From Thermanaerovibrio acidaminovorans DSM 6589 (lineage in GTDB: Bacteria; Synergistota; Synergistia; Synergistales; Synergistaceae): a DNA stretch of 64,000 nucleotides. The position numbers were made by a program, and so were the translations under genes. The stretch's first letter is position 1. Every line of letters starts with the position of its first letter. Of this stretch, positions 8,427 to 16,276 are shown piece after piece. The stretch covers positions 1,488,001-1,552,000 of the forward strand of contig NC_013522.1 of assembly GCF_000024905.1 (NCBI RefSeq), read 5' to 3'. The notes beneath the pieces are model-generated. The model saw only the letters and a list, made by a program, of their open reading frames with translations. It had not been told where the DNA came from and did not search any database.

Positions 8427-9332
8427 TCATCCCCCCACTTTGACTTCCAGTCCCATGCCCTCTAGGCATTCCACCACCTGCGCGATCCGCTCCTTCGATG
8501 GGGCATCCCCCTCGAAGGGCTCAAGCGGCAGATCCTCCCCCAGGCGCCGGCCCTTCACCAGTCCAGCGGAGTGGTAGGGAAGGACGCTCAACCGCCTGAT
8601 TCCGATTGACGCAAGGAACTCCCCCATGGCGGACAGGTTCCCTGGGGAGTCGTTGACAGCGGGTATCATTGGGAACCGGACCCACACGTTGGCCCCCTCC
8701 TCCGCCAGGGCCTTCAGGTTCTCCAGGATGGGCACGTTGCTGACCCCGGTGTGAAGCCGGTGGGCCCGGTCGTCCATGTGTTTGAGGTCGTAGAGGATCA
8801 GATCCGATAGGTGCGATACCCGAAGGACCAGGTCCACCGGGGCGTAGCCGCTGGTGTCCACCGCCGTGTGGATCCCGCAGGACTTGAGAAGCTCCAGGCT
8901 CTCCAGGAGGAACTCCCCCTGGGAGAGGGGCTCACCCCCCGAGAGGGTCACACCCCCGCCGGACTGGTCGTAGAAGATCTCGTCCTTCAGGGCCTGGGCC
9001 AGAAGCTCCCTGGGGGTCATGGCCCATCCCAAAAGCCGCATGGCGTCTGCGGGGCACGCCTGGGCGCACATGCCGCACCGGACACACCTGGAGCGGTCCA
9101 GCCTCAGGTGCTCCCCGTAGGATATGGCCCCCGCCGGACAGGCTAGGGCGCACCGGCCACAGCCCACGCACCGCTCCGGAAAGTGCCAGACCGAGGGCTC
9201 GAAGTCCAGCCCCTCCGGGTTGTGGCACCACCGGCACCTCAGGGGACAGCCCTTGAGGTGGAAGGTGGTCCTTATGCCGGGACCGTCGTGGATGGAGTAG
9301 CGCTTGACGTCGAACACCAACCCCTTGACCAT
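8427..9332 (-). CDS. hypE: Glycyl radical enzyme activase (radical SAM)
   Basis: 301 aa. The radical SAM cluster motif CPLRCRWC lies near residue 30 within the typical IHDGPGIRTT context of glycyl-radical activases. It is followed by an inserted ferredoxin domain with two 4Fe-4S motifs, CVGCGRCALACP and CVRCGMCAQACP. The SAM-binding GGE motif (LSGGEPLSQ) follows. It should generate the Gly761 radical of the downstream enzyme using S-adenosylmethionine and reduced ferredoxin or flavodoxin. Start ATG 9332 follows GGGGGGAATCGAA. It lies between the GntR regulator (37 bp upstream) and the enzyme gene (4 nt downstream), one co-transcribed unit. Confidence 0.92.
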   Translation of the reverse strand: MVKGLVFDVKRYSIHDGPGIRTTFHLKGCPLRCRWCHNPEGLDFEPSVWHFPERCVGCGRCALACPAGAISYGEHLRLDRSRCVRCGMCAQACPADAMRLLGWAMTPRELLAQALKDEIFYDQSGGGVTLSGGEPLSQGEFLLESLELLKSCGIHTAVDTSGYAPVDLVLRVSHLSDLILYDLKHMDDRAHRLHTGVSNVPILENLKALAEEGANVWVRFPMIPAVNDSPGNLSAMGEFLASIGIRRLSVLPYHSAGLVKGRRLGEDLPLEPFEGDAPSKERIAQVVECLEGMGLEVKVGG

Positions 9333-9369
9333 TTCGATTCCCCCCGGGGCCGGCGCGTCAAGCCCGGCC

Positions 9370-10086
9370 CTACAAGTCCTTGGCCGCCTCCCGCTGGCCC
9401 CTGTCCCTTATGGGGTCCAGCTCGTTCTGGCTGGCGAAGTAGTACTTCCTTATGAAGCGCTCCTGCACTTGGAAGGACCAGTGCACGTCCCTTATGAACT
9501 CCGCGGCCCCGTTGAAGTCCCGCCGGTCCAATAGGTCCACCAGCTGGTCGTGCTCTCCCACCGAGTTGAGCTCCCACTCCCGGACGAACCCCTTGCTTCG
9601 GGGGAAGTCGTAGAGTCGCTCCTTCAGTATCCGCACCGTGTGGAGGAGGTCCCGGTTCTCCGATAGGCTGAGGTAGGTGTTGTGGAAGTCCAGGTTCAGC
9701 TTGTAGAAGAGGTTGAAGTCGTCGTACTCCAGGGCCTCCCTCATGGCGGAGTTGAGCTCCCTCATGCGGGCCACCTCCGGATCCCCTATCTTCACCGCCT
9801 CGTTGACAACCACCGCCCCCTCCAGGGCCCCCAGGATCTCGTAGATGTTCTTGATGGTCTGCAGGTCCAGCTGGTTCACCATGATGCCCCGCCGGGGGTA
9901 GATGGTGACGAAGCCCTCCGCCTCCAGCTGGAATAGGGCGTCCCTCAAGGGCGTCTTGCTCATCCCCAGGTTCCTGCTTATCTCCCCCAGGTCCAGGAAG
10001 GACCCCTGCTTTATCCGCCCCTCGTTCATCTCCCGCTTGAGGTACTCGTAGACCTGCTCCCGCAGCGACTTAAGGTTAAGCTCCAA
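9370..10086 (-). CDS. GntR-family regulator with FCD domain
   Basis: 238 aa. The N-terminal winged helix (residues 1-70, SLREQVYEYLKREM ... LGMSKTPLRDAL) is of the FadR/GntR class. The helical C-terminal half (about 90-225, containing FHNTYLSLSENRDLL) is an FCD ligand domain, which binds small acids via a metal. It starts with TTG behind GGGGGGTC. It is the first gene before the activase and HypD-like enzyme and is preceded by two promoters. One of these carries a GATAT-N5-ATATC inverted repeat between -35 and -10 that also occurs upstream of dctP. This suggests autoregulation and control of the whole pathway. The inducer is not visible; hydroxyproline or a derivative is the obvious candidate. 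Confidence 0.9.
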   Translation of the reverse strand: MELNLKSLREQVYEYLKREMNEGRIKQGSFLDLGEISRNLGMSKTPLRDALFQLEAEGFVTIYPRRGIMVNQLDLQTIKNIYEILGALEGAVVVNEAVKIGDPEVARMRELNSAMREALEYDDFNLFYKLNLDFHNTYLSLSENRDLLHTVRILKERLYDFPRSKGFVREWELNSVGEHDQLVDLLDRRDFNGAAEFIRDVHWSFQVQERFIRKYYFASQNELDPIRDRGQREAAKDL

Positions 10087-10111
10087 GACTAAAGACCCCC
10101 CGGATGACCAT

Positions 10112-10139
10112 ATTCTACATCAGATATATCAGATATCAA
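10112..10139 (-). promoter_or_regulatory. GntR promoter with embedded operator
   Basis: Minus strand: -35 TTGATA (10134-10139), 16-bp spacer, -10 TAGAAT (10112-10117). The inverted repeat GATAT-ATCAG-ATATC (10123-10137) fills the spacer and part of the -35, an ideal position for repression. The expected transcript starts about 20 nt before the TTG at 10086. The same 15-mer with two changes occurs at 13615-13629. Confidence 0.6.
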
Positions 10140-10224
10140 GCCCCGCCCCGGGGCGGACCACAGATCCGCTCCAGGTAACGATTCACCCAGAAGGGCGGCG
10201 GCGGTCCTGGGCCTATCCCCCGGG

Positions 10225-10248
10225 GATCAGACTGATACATCAGATCCG
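10225..10248. repeat. Inverted repeat, candidate regulator site
   Basis: CTGAT-AC-ATCAG (10232-10243) is a perfect palindrome flanked by GGATC (10225-10229) and GATCC (10244-10248). It lies downstream of the promoter at 10276-10304 and shares the ATCAGAT core with the operator at 10123-10137, so it may be a second site for the GntR protein. Confidence 0.4.
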
Positions 10249-10275
10249 CCTCCCCGAGGGCGTCCAGGCTGATAA

Positions 10276-10304
10276 ATTATAAGTTTAGTCCCGGAGGTTC
10301 ACAA
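10276..10304 (-). promoter_or_regulatory. Upstream promoter of GntR-activase-HypD unit
   Basis: Minus strand: -35 TTGTGA (10299-10304), exactly 17 bp, then a consensus -10 TATAAT (10276-10281). It lies just after the TRAP genes, so the regulator-enzyme genes can be transcribed independently of the transporter, with a leader of about 180 nt. Confidence 0.65.
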
Positions 10305-10326
10305 TGTTTTTTCAACCCCTTGAGGG

Positions 10327-10470
10327 TCACATCCGCCTCTTGCGGAAGGCCCTGGAGGCGGCCCCCAGGAGGGCGGAGGCCATGAACAGGGGCGGGTAGT
10401 CCAGGGCCACCCCTAGCCCCAGGCAGGCGAAGCAGCCCAGGGCAGCGATCATCTCAAGGGATGGCCTCAC
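10327..10470 (-). CDS. 47-aa membrane peptide translationally coupled to dctM
   Basis: A GTG start overlaps the dctM stop (the bases GTGA), giving a frame that begins MRPSLEMIAALGCFACLG and ends SRAFRKRRM. Two hydrophobic helices (about 7-23 and 26-38) are followed by a strongly basic tail (RAFRKRRM), fitting a small inner-membrane peptide with a cytoplasmic basic end. The overlap pattern matches dctQ-dctM in the same operon. Codon use matches the neighbours. No family is recognised; it could be an accessory peptide of the TRAP transporter. A second in-frame ATG six codons in could also serve as start. Confidence 0.5.
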   Translation of the reverse strand: MRPSLEMIAALGCFACLGLGVALDYPPLFMASALLGAASRAFRKRRM

Positions 10471-11783
10471 CAGGGCACCCCCAGGATCACGTGGGGCAGG
10501 AAGAGCACCAGCTTGGGCACGTAGGCGGTGAAGAGGAGGATGGGCACCCAACAGAGGAGCATGAACTTGAGCGCCGGACCCATCATCTCGTTTATGGGGG
10601 CCTTGGCCAGCCGTCCCCCCAGGTAGAGCACCGGCGCCGCCGGCGGGGTGATGCACCCCAGGGCGGTGTTGACCCCCACCACCGCCGCGTAGTGGATGGG
10701 GCTGAAGCCCAGCTGGGTTATTATGGGCATCATTATGGGGGTGGTGAGCACCACCACGCTTATGTCGTCCATCAGCATCCCCATGATCACCAGGAAGACG
10801 TTTATCATGGCCATGATGACCCACCGGTTGCTGGAGATTGACTGGAACAGGTACAGCATCTTGCTGGGCAGGTCCTCCAGCACGTAGAGCCGGGAGAGCA
10901 TGGAGACCGAGTAGAGCATGGCCATGATTACCCCGGTGGTAACCGCGGACTCCACCACCACCGCCGCCAGCCCCCGCCAGTCGGTGCCCCGGTAGACCCA
11001 CAGGGCCACGGGGATCGAGTAGAGCACCGCCACCGCGGAGGCCTCGGTGGTGGTCATGATCCCCCCGTAGACCCCGCCCAACACGATGACGGGTAGCATC
11101 AGGGCCGGCAAGGCCCCCCTGCCCCGGGACTTCAGCATTCGGAGCCTCTCCGGGGCAGACCTCCTCTCGGACACCAGCACGGAGGGGTTGTCCTTCAGGA
11201 GGTACAGGTTGACCAGGCAGATGAGGGCGGTGGCCAGTATACCTGGCACCACCGTGGAGAGGAAGCAGGCCAGGATGGACTGACCGCTTATCCAGGCGAA
11301 GATTATGAGGGTGGCGTTGGGGGGGATCAGGAGCCCCAGCAGGGACGCATTGGACATGAGGGCCGCCGCGTGTCCCCTGGGGTAGCCCCCCGCCTCGAAC
11401 CGGGGGAACATGATGCTGCCTATGCAGGACAGGGTGGCACAGGCGGCACCGGATATGGAGCCGAAGACCGCGCAGGAGACAGTGCCCACCACCCCCAGGC
11501 CACCCTTCAGGTGCCCAACGAAGACGTCCACCAGGTCTATGAGCTTCTCCCCTATCCGGCCCCTCTCCATTATCCCCCCCGCCATTATGAACATGGCGAT
11601 GGCGATCAAGGACACGGAGTTCATCTGGGCAAAGCCGTAGGGCAGAAGCTGGCTCGGGTCGTAGCCCGTGCCGTCCGGGCCGCCGAAGAAAATGAGCCAG
11701 GCGGCGGAGGCCATGAAGCTCACCGGGACCGGCACACCTATCAGAAGACAGAACATGAGGACCAACAGGGCCACGTAGATCAC
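10467..11783 (-). CDS. dctM: TRAP transporter large permease (DctM)
   Basis: 438 aa, the normal DctM length, with about 12 hydrophobic segments. The family signature region FGSISGAACATLSCIGSIMFP and repeated LLIPPNATLIIFAW / CITPPAAPVLY motifs are present. It forms the Na+- or H+-driven transport channel with the small subunit at the inner membrane. It overlaps dctQ by 4 nt (ATGA) and is followed by the overlapping 47-aa peptide. Its linkage to the HypD-like enzyme and GntR regulator suggests the imported substrate is that enzyme's substrate. That is inference; TRAP systems carry many carboxylates and amino acids. Confidence 0.93.
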   Translation of the reverse strand: MIYVALLVLMFCLLIGVPVPVSFMASAAWLIFFGGPDGTGYDPSQLLPYGFAQMNSVSLIAIAMFIMAGGIMERGRIGEKLIDLVDVFVGHLKGGLGVVGTVSCAVFGSISGAACATLSCIGSIMFPRFEAGGYPRGHAAALMSNASLLGLLIPPNATLIIFAWISGQSILACFLSTVVPGILATALICLVNLYLLKDNPSVLVSERRSAPERLRMLKSRGRGALPALMLPVIVLGGVYGGIMTTTEASAVAVLYSIPVALWVYRGTDWRGLAAVVVESAVTTGVIMAMLYSVSMLSRLYVLEDLPSKMLYLFQSISSNRWVIMAMINVFLVIMGMLMDDISVVVLTTPIMMPIITQLGFSPIHYAAVVGVNTALGCITPPAAPVLYLGGRLAKAPINEMMGPALKFMLLCWVPILLFTAYVPKLVLFLPHVILGVPW

Positions 11784-12379
11784 TGCCCATCACCTCCATC
11801 GGAGGACCCGAGCAGGGCCCTCAGGCTTATCACCAGGTCCCTGGCGAAGAAGAGGGTCATGAAGACCAGGCCTCCGAAGATGGCCCCGTAGGAGGTCCAA
11901 AGGGGGATCCGCCAGACGGTGGTCATGGGGATGGCTATGCCGTTCCCCAGGGGCCCCCGGAACCCGAACATGAAGAAGTCGTAGCCGTAGTAGACGAAGA
12001 GGCCCGATACCCCCACGGTCACCAGGTCCTTCAACGCCACCAGGAGCCGCTTGAGGGGGCCCTGGGGGACGTAGGAGTTCACGATATCCGCGGAGACGTG
12101 GGTCCTGTTGAGGGACCCGTAGGCGGCGCCGGAGAAGTAGAGCCAGAAGGCGAAGAGCTTCACCCACTCCTCGTAGCCGTAGAGGTCCGTCTTGAACACG
12201 TACCTCATGAGGGTGGCGGCCCCTATGAGTACCGACAGGATCAGGGACATGGAGAGGCACACGGCGCCGAAGAGCCGGGCAAGCCACCACTCAACTATCT
12301 GGAAGGGGCCAAGCCCGGGCTCCTCCCTCTCCTCCGCCCCGTCCAGGGGCTGAACTGCGATCTCGCAAGGATCCTTCAA
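11780..12379 (-). CDS. dctQ: TRAP transporter small permease (DctQ)
   Basis: 199 aa with four membrane segments and the DctQ hallmark YEEWVKLFAFWLYFSGAAYG followed by HVSADIV. The N-terminal 30 residues are polar and longer than usual. It starts with TTG at 12379 behind GGAGGGAG. It is separated from dctP by a very stable hairpin (12400-12433) and overlaps dctM by 4 nt. It bridges the substrate-binding protein and DctM. Confidence 0.9.
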   Translation of the reverse strand: MKDPCEIAVQPLDGAEEREEPGLGPFQIVEWWLARLFGAVCLSMSLILSVLIGAATLMRYVFKTDLYGYEEWVKLFAFWLYFSGAAYGSLNRTHVSADIVNSYVPQGPLKRLLVALKDLVTVGVSGLFVYYGYDFFMFGFRGPLGNGIAIPMTTVWRIPLWTSYGAIFGGLVFMTLFFARDLVISLRALLGSSDGGDGQ

Positions 12380-12399
12380 TGAAGATCACTCCCTCCGGA

Positions 12400-12433
12400 T
12401 CGCGGGCCCCGGGAGACATCCCGGGGCCCGCGA
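12400..12433 (-). other. Perfect 15-bp hairpin between dctP and dctQ
   Basis: Positions 12400-12414 and 12419-12433 are exact complements with a GACA loop. No T run follows, so it is not a classic terminator. Placed between the binding-protein gene and the permease genes it is likely to stabilise the dctP mRNA 3' end or partly terminate, giving more binding protein than permease. Confidence 0.7.
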
Positions 12434-12441
12434 AGGATCGA

Positions 12442-13431
12442 TCACCTGGGGGCCAGGTTCTTGCGGAACTCGTCCATGAGCTCCTTGGTCATCTTCTTCT
12501 CCAGCTTGGGCCAGGTCTCCGCTATGGCCTTGGAGATGGGCAGCAGCTCCGCCTCGCTGTAGCGGAAGACCTTTATCCCCTTCTTCTCCATGGCCTTCAT
12601 GGAGGCCTCATCCAGCGCCTTGGCCGCATCGATGCTCTTCAGGGTGGCCTTGGTCATCACTTCCGCTATGATCTTCTGGTCCTTGGGCTTGAGCTTGTCC
12701 CAGACCTTCTTGCTCATGAGGAAGTTGATGCACTCCATGGAGTAGTTGGTGGCGTACCAGTACTTTATGACGTCCCCCAGGGCGGTGAGGGCCGCGGTGG
12801 TGGCGAAGCCGTTGACCGCGTCACACACCCCGGTCTGCATGGCCTGGTAGACGTCCGCATAGGGGATGGTTATGGTCCTGTAGCCCTGGGCCTCCGCCCC
12901 CAGCTTGTAGACGTCCATGTTGGGGACCCGGCAGAGAAGCCCCTTGTCCACCTTGGGGTTCAGGGGCTCCTTGGCGGGCTTGGTGGTGCCGGTTCCTATC
13001 ATGCCCTCCACGTAGAAGCCCAACAGCTTAACCCCGAGCCTGCCGTTCAGCTCGTCCATCTTCTTGAACAGCCAGCCCGAGGGGGCGAAGATCTTCTTGG
13101 CGGACTCGTAGCCCCGCACGTAGCCGTTCACGTACATGAGCTCCAGCCTCGGGTCGAACTGGCTGGGGACCGATATGAGGGCCATGTCTATGGTCCCCTT
13201 TATGAGCTCCTCGTAGACCAGGGTGTAGTCCCCCAGCTGGTTACCCGGGTAGACCCGCACCGCTATCCTCCCGTCGGTCCGCTTGAGTATCTCCGAGGCC
13301 ACGTCCCTCATCAGCTTGCTTCCCGGGTGATCAGCCGGATACTGACCGGCGAACTTGAGGGTCATCTCCGCCCCGAATGCGGCGGGCACCAGGGCTACCA
13401 TCAGAACCAAAGCAAGGATCCACTTCCTCAT
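12442..13431 (-). CDS. dctP: TRAP transporter substrate-binding protein (DctP)
   Basis: 329 aa with a clear signal peptide (MRKWILALVLMVALVPAAFG, cleaved before AEM). The DctP fold signatures are present: YPADHPGSKLMRDVASEI near the start and the AMQTGVCDAVNG strand around residue 200. Exported to the periplasm to capture substrate for DctQM. First gene of the TRAP operon. The upstream 304-bp divergent region contains a copy of the GntR-type operator (13615-13629). Confidence 0.93.
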   Translation of the reverse strand: MRKWILALVLMVALVPAAFGAEMTLKFAGQYPADHPGSKLMRDVASEILKRTDGRIAVRVYPGNQLGDYTLVYEELIKGTIDMALISVPSQFDPRLELMYVNGYVRGYESAKKIFAPSGWLFKKMDELNGRLGVKLLGFYVEGMIGTGTTKPAKEPLNPKVDKGLLCRVPNMDVYKLGAEAQGYRTITIPYADVYQAMQTGVCDAVNGFATTAALTALGDVIKYWYATNYSMECINFLMSKKVWDKLKPKDQKIIAEVMTKATLKSIDAAKALDEASMKAMEKKGIKVFRYSEAELLPISKAIAETWPKLEKKMTKELMDEFRKNLAPR

Positions 13432-13614
13432 TCTCTCCTCCCCCTAACTTTTTGAAATATCAGGCTCGACGGAATGTAACAATAAACACCCTTGGTATAT
13501 CACCCCCCCTTAAGGGAACCGGGACCTAACCCGCAAAAACACTACAAAACCAACGGCGATAGGCACAAAAAACCTACCGAACGGCCCAATTTGAAGTCAT
13601 TTCAACTGATGTTT

Positions 13615-13629
13615 GATATTTCAGATATT
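13615..13629. promoter_or_regulatory. Second copy of GntR-type operator, dctP/pncA intergenic region
   Basis: GATATTTCAGATATT matches the 15-bp site at the regulator's own promoter (10123-10137) at 13 of 15 positions. It lies 184 bp upstream of dctP and about 107 bp upstream of the divergent nicotinamidase. The remaining 13432-13735 region is AT-rich, with TGATAT and AAATATCA half-site-like words near 13455-13500, but I could not place a convincing -35/-10 pair. Confidence 0.5.
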
Positions 13630-13735
13630 GCTGAAGAGCATATCGACGAACCCGCCGCCCGTCAAGATCCCCACCGTGCAATCCCGCGGAGATTGTGATA
13701 GGGTATTGAAAAACAATCCAGGGAGGTGACGACCC

Positions 13736-14353
13736 GTGAGGGCACTCCTGATCGTGGACGTCCAGTACGATTTCCTGCCCGGCGGAGCCCTGCCGGTCCC
13801 GGAGGGCCACCTGGTCATCCCGGCCATAAACTCCATCTTGGACCGCTTCCCCCTGGTGGTGGCCACCCAAGACTGGCACCCGGCAAACCACGGAAGCTTC
13901 GCCTCCAACCACCCGGGAAGGTCCCCCTTCGAGACCGGGGAACTCAACGGCCTGCCCCAGGTGTTTTGGCCCGACCACTGCGTCCAGGGCTCCCAAGGGG
14001 CAAGGATATCCGAAGAAATACCCCAGGAGCGGATCCAGATGATCCTTCGAAAGGGCACGGACCCAACGGTGGACAGCTACAGCGCCTTCTTCGACAACCG
14101 CCGGGCCAGACCCACCGGCCTCTGCGGCTACCTCAAGGAACGGGGGGTCCGCCAGGTATGGATAGCGGGCCTGGCGGGAGACTACTGCGCCTACTACTCC
14201 GCGGTGGACGCGTCGGACCTGGGCTTCCAGGTGGTCTTCCTGGAGGACGCCACCCGCCCCATAAGCCCCCAGGGCTTCCTCAAGGCCAAGGAGGACATGG
14301 CCAGGAGGGGGATACGGATCGCAAACGCAGGGCAACTCACATGGGAGGAATGA
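13736..14353 (+). CDS. pncA: Nicotinamidase / isochorismatase-family amidohydrolase
   Basis: 205 aa. The catalytic triad of nicotinamidases is visible: Asp8 in LLIVDVQYDF, Lys about 106 in ILRKGTDP, and the nucleophilic Cys in AGLAGDYCAYYSA. Metal ligands appear in TQDWHP. It deamidates nicotinamide to nicotinate for NAD salvage. It starts with GTG behind GGGAGGTGA. It overlaps the next gene region by a few bases and probably forms a two-gene transcript with it. Transcribed divergently from dctP. Confidence 0.9.
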   Translation: MRALLIVDVQYDFLPGGALPVPEGHLVIPAINSILDRFPLVVATQDWHPANHGSFASNHPGRSPFETGELNGLPQVFWPDHCVQGSQGARISEEIPQERIQMILRKGTDPTVDSYSAFFDNRRARPTGLCGYLKERGVRQVWIAGLAGDYCAYYSAVDASDLGFQVVFLEDATRPISPQGFLKAKEDMARRGIRIANAGQLTWEE

Positions 14354-14355
14354 AC

Positions 14356-15123
14356 ATGACCCGCAAGGCAAGTCTCACCACCGCAACCTTGGCCCTGGGG
14401 CTCCTGCTGTTCCTGGGGCTTGGGGGCGTGGCCCCCGCCCAGGAGGTGATCCTCCAAGGGGACTTCGCCCCCGCCGACCAGGCCCAGCGGTTCGTGAAGG
14501 CCCTGGCCACGGGCCTGAACCCGGAGGAGATGACGGTCACCATTGACCAGTCCCCCACCAACGGGGAGATAAGGCACCTCTACGTGGAGGCCCGAGGCGC
14601 CAGGGCCCTGGGGGTACGAATAGACCGGATCGCCATGGAGGCCTTCTTCGTCAAACTGACGGACCAGCCGGACAGGCCCTTCTCCGCCCTGGAGGGGCTC
14701 TTCCACTGCTCCATCCTGGAGGAGGACGTGAACCGGTTCCTCAAGGACGCCACCGCCGGCTCCGGCGGGGACAGCTGGACCAAGCTTAGCGTCCGCTTCG
14801 CCGACGGGGGCCTCAAGGCCTCCGGCACCTTCACCCCCAAGGGCAAGGGGGTGTCCGCGGTGGTCCGCGTGGAGGGCAGGCTCTCCATAAGGGACCAGAG
14901 GGCGGTGGAGCTCAAGGATTACACGGTCAAGGTGAACGGATCCGAGACCGACATGGAGGCCATAAGGCGCTCCATCGACGGTGCCCAGCCCATAATAGAC
15001 CTATCGGACATGCCCTTCCCGGTGAAGCTGAGGTCCATATCCACCTCCGCGGGACGCCTAACCCTGGACACCCAGAGGTCCCCCTCCCCCTTCCAGGGGA
15101 TCTCCTACCGCTTCAGGCCCTGA
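14356..15123 (+). CDS. Exported DUF2993 (LmeA-like) protein
   Basis: About 255 aa with a signal peptide (MTRKASLTTATLALGLLL ... APAQ). The central part alternates beta strands, and the C-terminal LPFPVKLRSI-like segment (MPFPVKLRSISTSAGRLTL) resembles DUF2993 proteins, a lipid-binding-like fold found in the cell envelope. ATG 14356 is preferred because GGGAGGA lies 6 nt upstream; ATG 14350 is too close to it. It follows nicotinamidase without a gap, and converges on the next gene with only 2 bp between stops. Role unknown; envelope lipid handling is a guess. Confidence 0.65.
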   Translation: MTRKASLTTATLALGLLLFLGLGGVAPAQEVILQGDFAPADQAQRFVKALATGLNPEEMTVTIDQSPTNGEIRHLYVEARGARALGVRIDRIAMEAFFVKLTDQPDRPFSALEGLFHCSILEEDVNRFLKDATAGSGGDSWTKLSVRFADGGLKASGTFTPKGKGVSAVVRVEGRLSIRDQRAVELKDYTVKVNGSETDMEAIRRSIDGAQPIIDLSDMPFPVKLRSISTSAGRLTLDTQRSPSPFQGISYRFRP

Positions 15124-15125
15124 CG

Positions 15126-16196
15126 CTAAGCGGCCCCCCGGCGAAGCCTGCGGTAACCCCATAGGAGGCACAACACCGACACGGCCAGGGGGGCCAAAAG
15201 CCACCACCGGCTCCCCTCCGCCAGGGCGCTCACCAGGTCCGAAACCCCACCAAGACGTAGGGTCTTGATGACCCGGCTTATCCTGGGGGTGGGCTTCAGG
15301 AGCAACCCGATACCCGCCGGCCCCTTCCGGACCGCCAGCCTTATCACCTCCGCGGACCTGGGGCTCTCGGGCAGGTTCTTGAGCAACCTTATCCCGTCGT
15401 CCCCTCCCAGGACCATCAGGACGTACGCCTCGTCGGGGATCCACCGGGAGAAACTGGCCACCCCTCTAAGGTCCTTCGGGTCATCCACGTGCCTCAGGAC
15501 CTTCAGGGTGCCCTGGACCCCCTGCCCCTGCCGTACCGCCTTCAGATCCACAAGGACGGCCTCCAGGGCTGGCTCCAGCCTCCGGGCCTCCAGGGATCTC
15601 CTCCCCGCCCCAAGGAGCCAATCCGCGAAGGCGTCGGTAAGGGCCCCCGCCTCCCTGGCGGCCTTCATCAGCGCAGGAGCCCAGTCCACCGCATCGAAGA
15701 GCTCCGTGGCCAGCCCCAGGGCCGCCAGAGTGGCCACCAGGGGGTCCGAATCCTCCCCCGCCAGCTTGTAGTACCCCTGCTTCACCAGGTCCCGAACGTC
15801 CCCGTAGAGGGTCATGTCCGACAGGATGGAGGCGGTGACCTCCTCCAGCGACTCCCCCTCTCCCAAAATGAACCCCCGGAGGAACCTGGAGGCCCTGGCG
15901 AGAAGGCCGCTCCTCTTCTCCTCGATCCGGGAGACGAGCTCCCGGGCCCGCTCCTGGCCGGGGAGCCCATTAGAATCCACGTACCTGAGAAGGCGCAGGG
16001 CCTCCTCCTCCCGCCCCTGGGCCATCATCTCCTCCGCATCGGCCACGTAATCGTGGTCCCCCATGGCCCTAAGCCGAACGGTGACCAGGGGGCCCGTGGG
16101 CCCCAACAGGGCGTCCAGGAACACGAGTCCGCTCATCACCCCCAGGGCCAGGAGCGCCAGGGTGAACGAAAGGGACCTAAGCTTCCCAAGGAACAA
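15126..16196 (-). CDS. Membrane-anchored protein of unknown function
   Basis: About 356 aa. A hydrophobic N-terminal anchor (LSFTLALLALGVMSGLVFL) and a C-terminal helix (WWLLAPLAVSVLCLLWGY) followed by RRLRRGAA bracket a long, mostly helical, soluble middle. That middle includes a TPR-like stretch (DAEEMMAQGREEEALRLLRY). The middle probably faces the periplasm, by the positive-inside rule. I do not recognise a family. TTG 16196 is chosen because a full GGAGGTGAT SD precedes it by 4 nt after the motif. ATG 16202 and GTG 16211 are alternatives. It shares no clear operon partner; a terminator at 16230-16267 separates it from the dipeptidase upstream. Confidence 0.7.
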   Translation of the reverse strand: MFLGKLRSLSFTLALLALGVMSGLVFLDALLGPTGPLVTVRLRAMGDHDYVADAEEMMAQGREEEALRLLRYVDSNGLPGQERARELVSRIEEKRSGLLARASRFLRGFILGEGESLEEVTASILSDMTLYGDVRDLVKQGYYKLAGEDSDPLVATLAALGLATELFDAVDWAPALMKAAREAGALTDAFADWLLGAGRRSLEARRLEPALEAVLVDLKAVRQGQGVQGTLKVLRHVDDPKDLRGVASFSRWIPDEAYVLMVLGGDDGIRLLKNLPESPRSAEVIRLAVRKGPAGIGLLLKPTPRISRVIKTLRLGGVSDLVSALAEGSRWWLLAPLAVSVLCLLWGYRRLRRGAA

Positions 16197-16229
16197 GACC
16201 ATCACCTCCACTCCAATGGTACCCCCCGG

Positions 16230-16267
16230 AAAACGAAAAGGGGCAGACGGCCCAGGCCGCCCGCCCC
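16230..16267 (-). terminator. Terminator after C69 dipeptidase gene
   Basis: A 13-bp stem (16240-16252 with 16255-16267, two G-U pairs on the minus strand) is followed by TTTTCGTTTT on the minus strand. Confidence 0.8.
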
Positions 16268-16276
16268 GGGAAGCAC

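Noticed and set aside
10327-11799. 490-aa frame covering dctM
   Set aside because: The upstream part is an out-of-frame reading of dctM. Only its last 47 codons, after the dctM stop, were kept as a small gene.
12379-13455. 358-aa plus-strand frame opposite dctP
   Set aside because: Antisense shadow of a gene with a clear signal peptide and family match.
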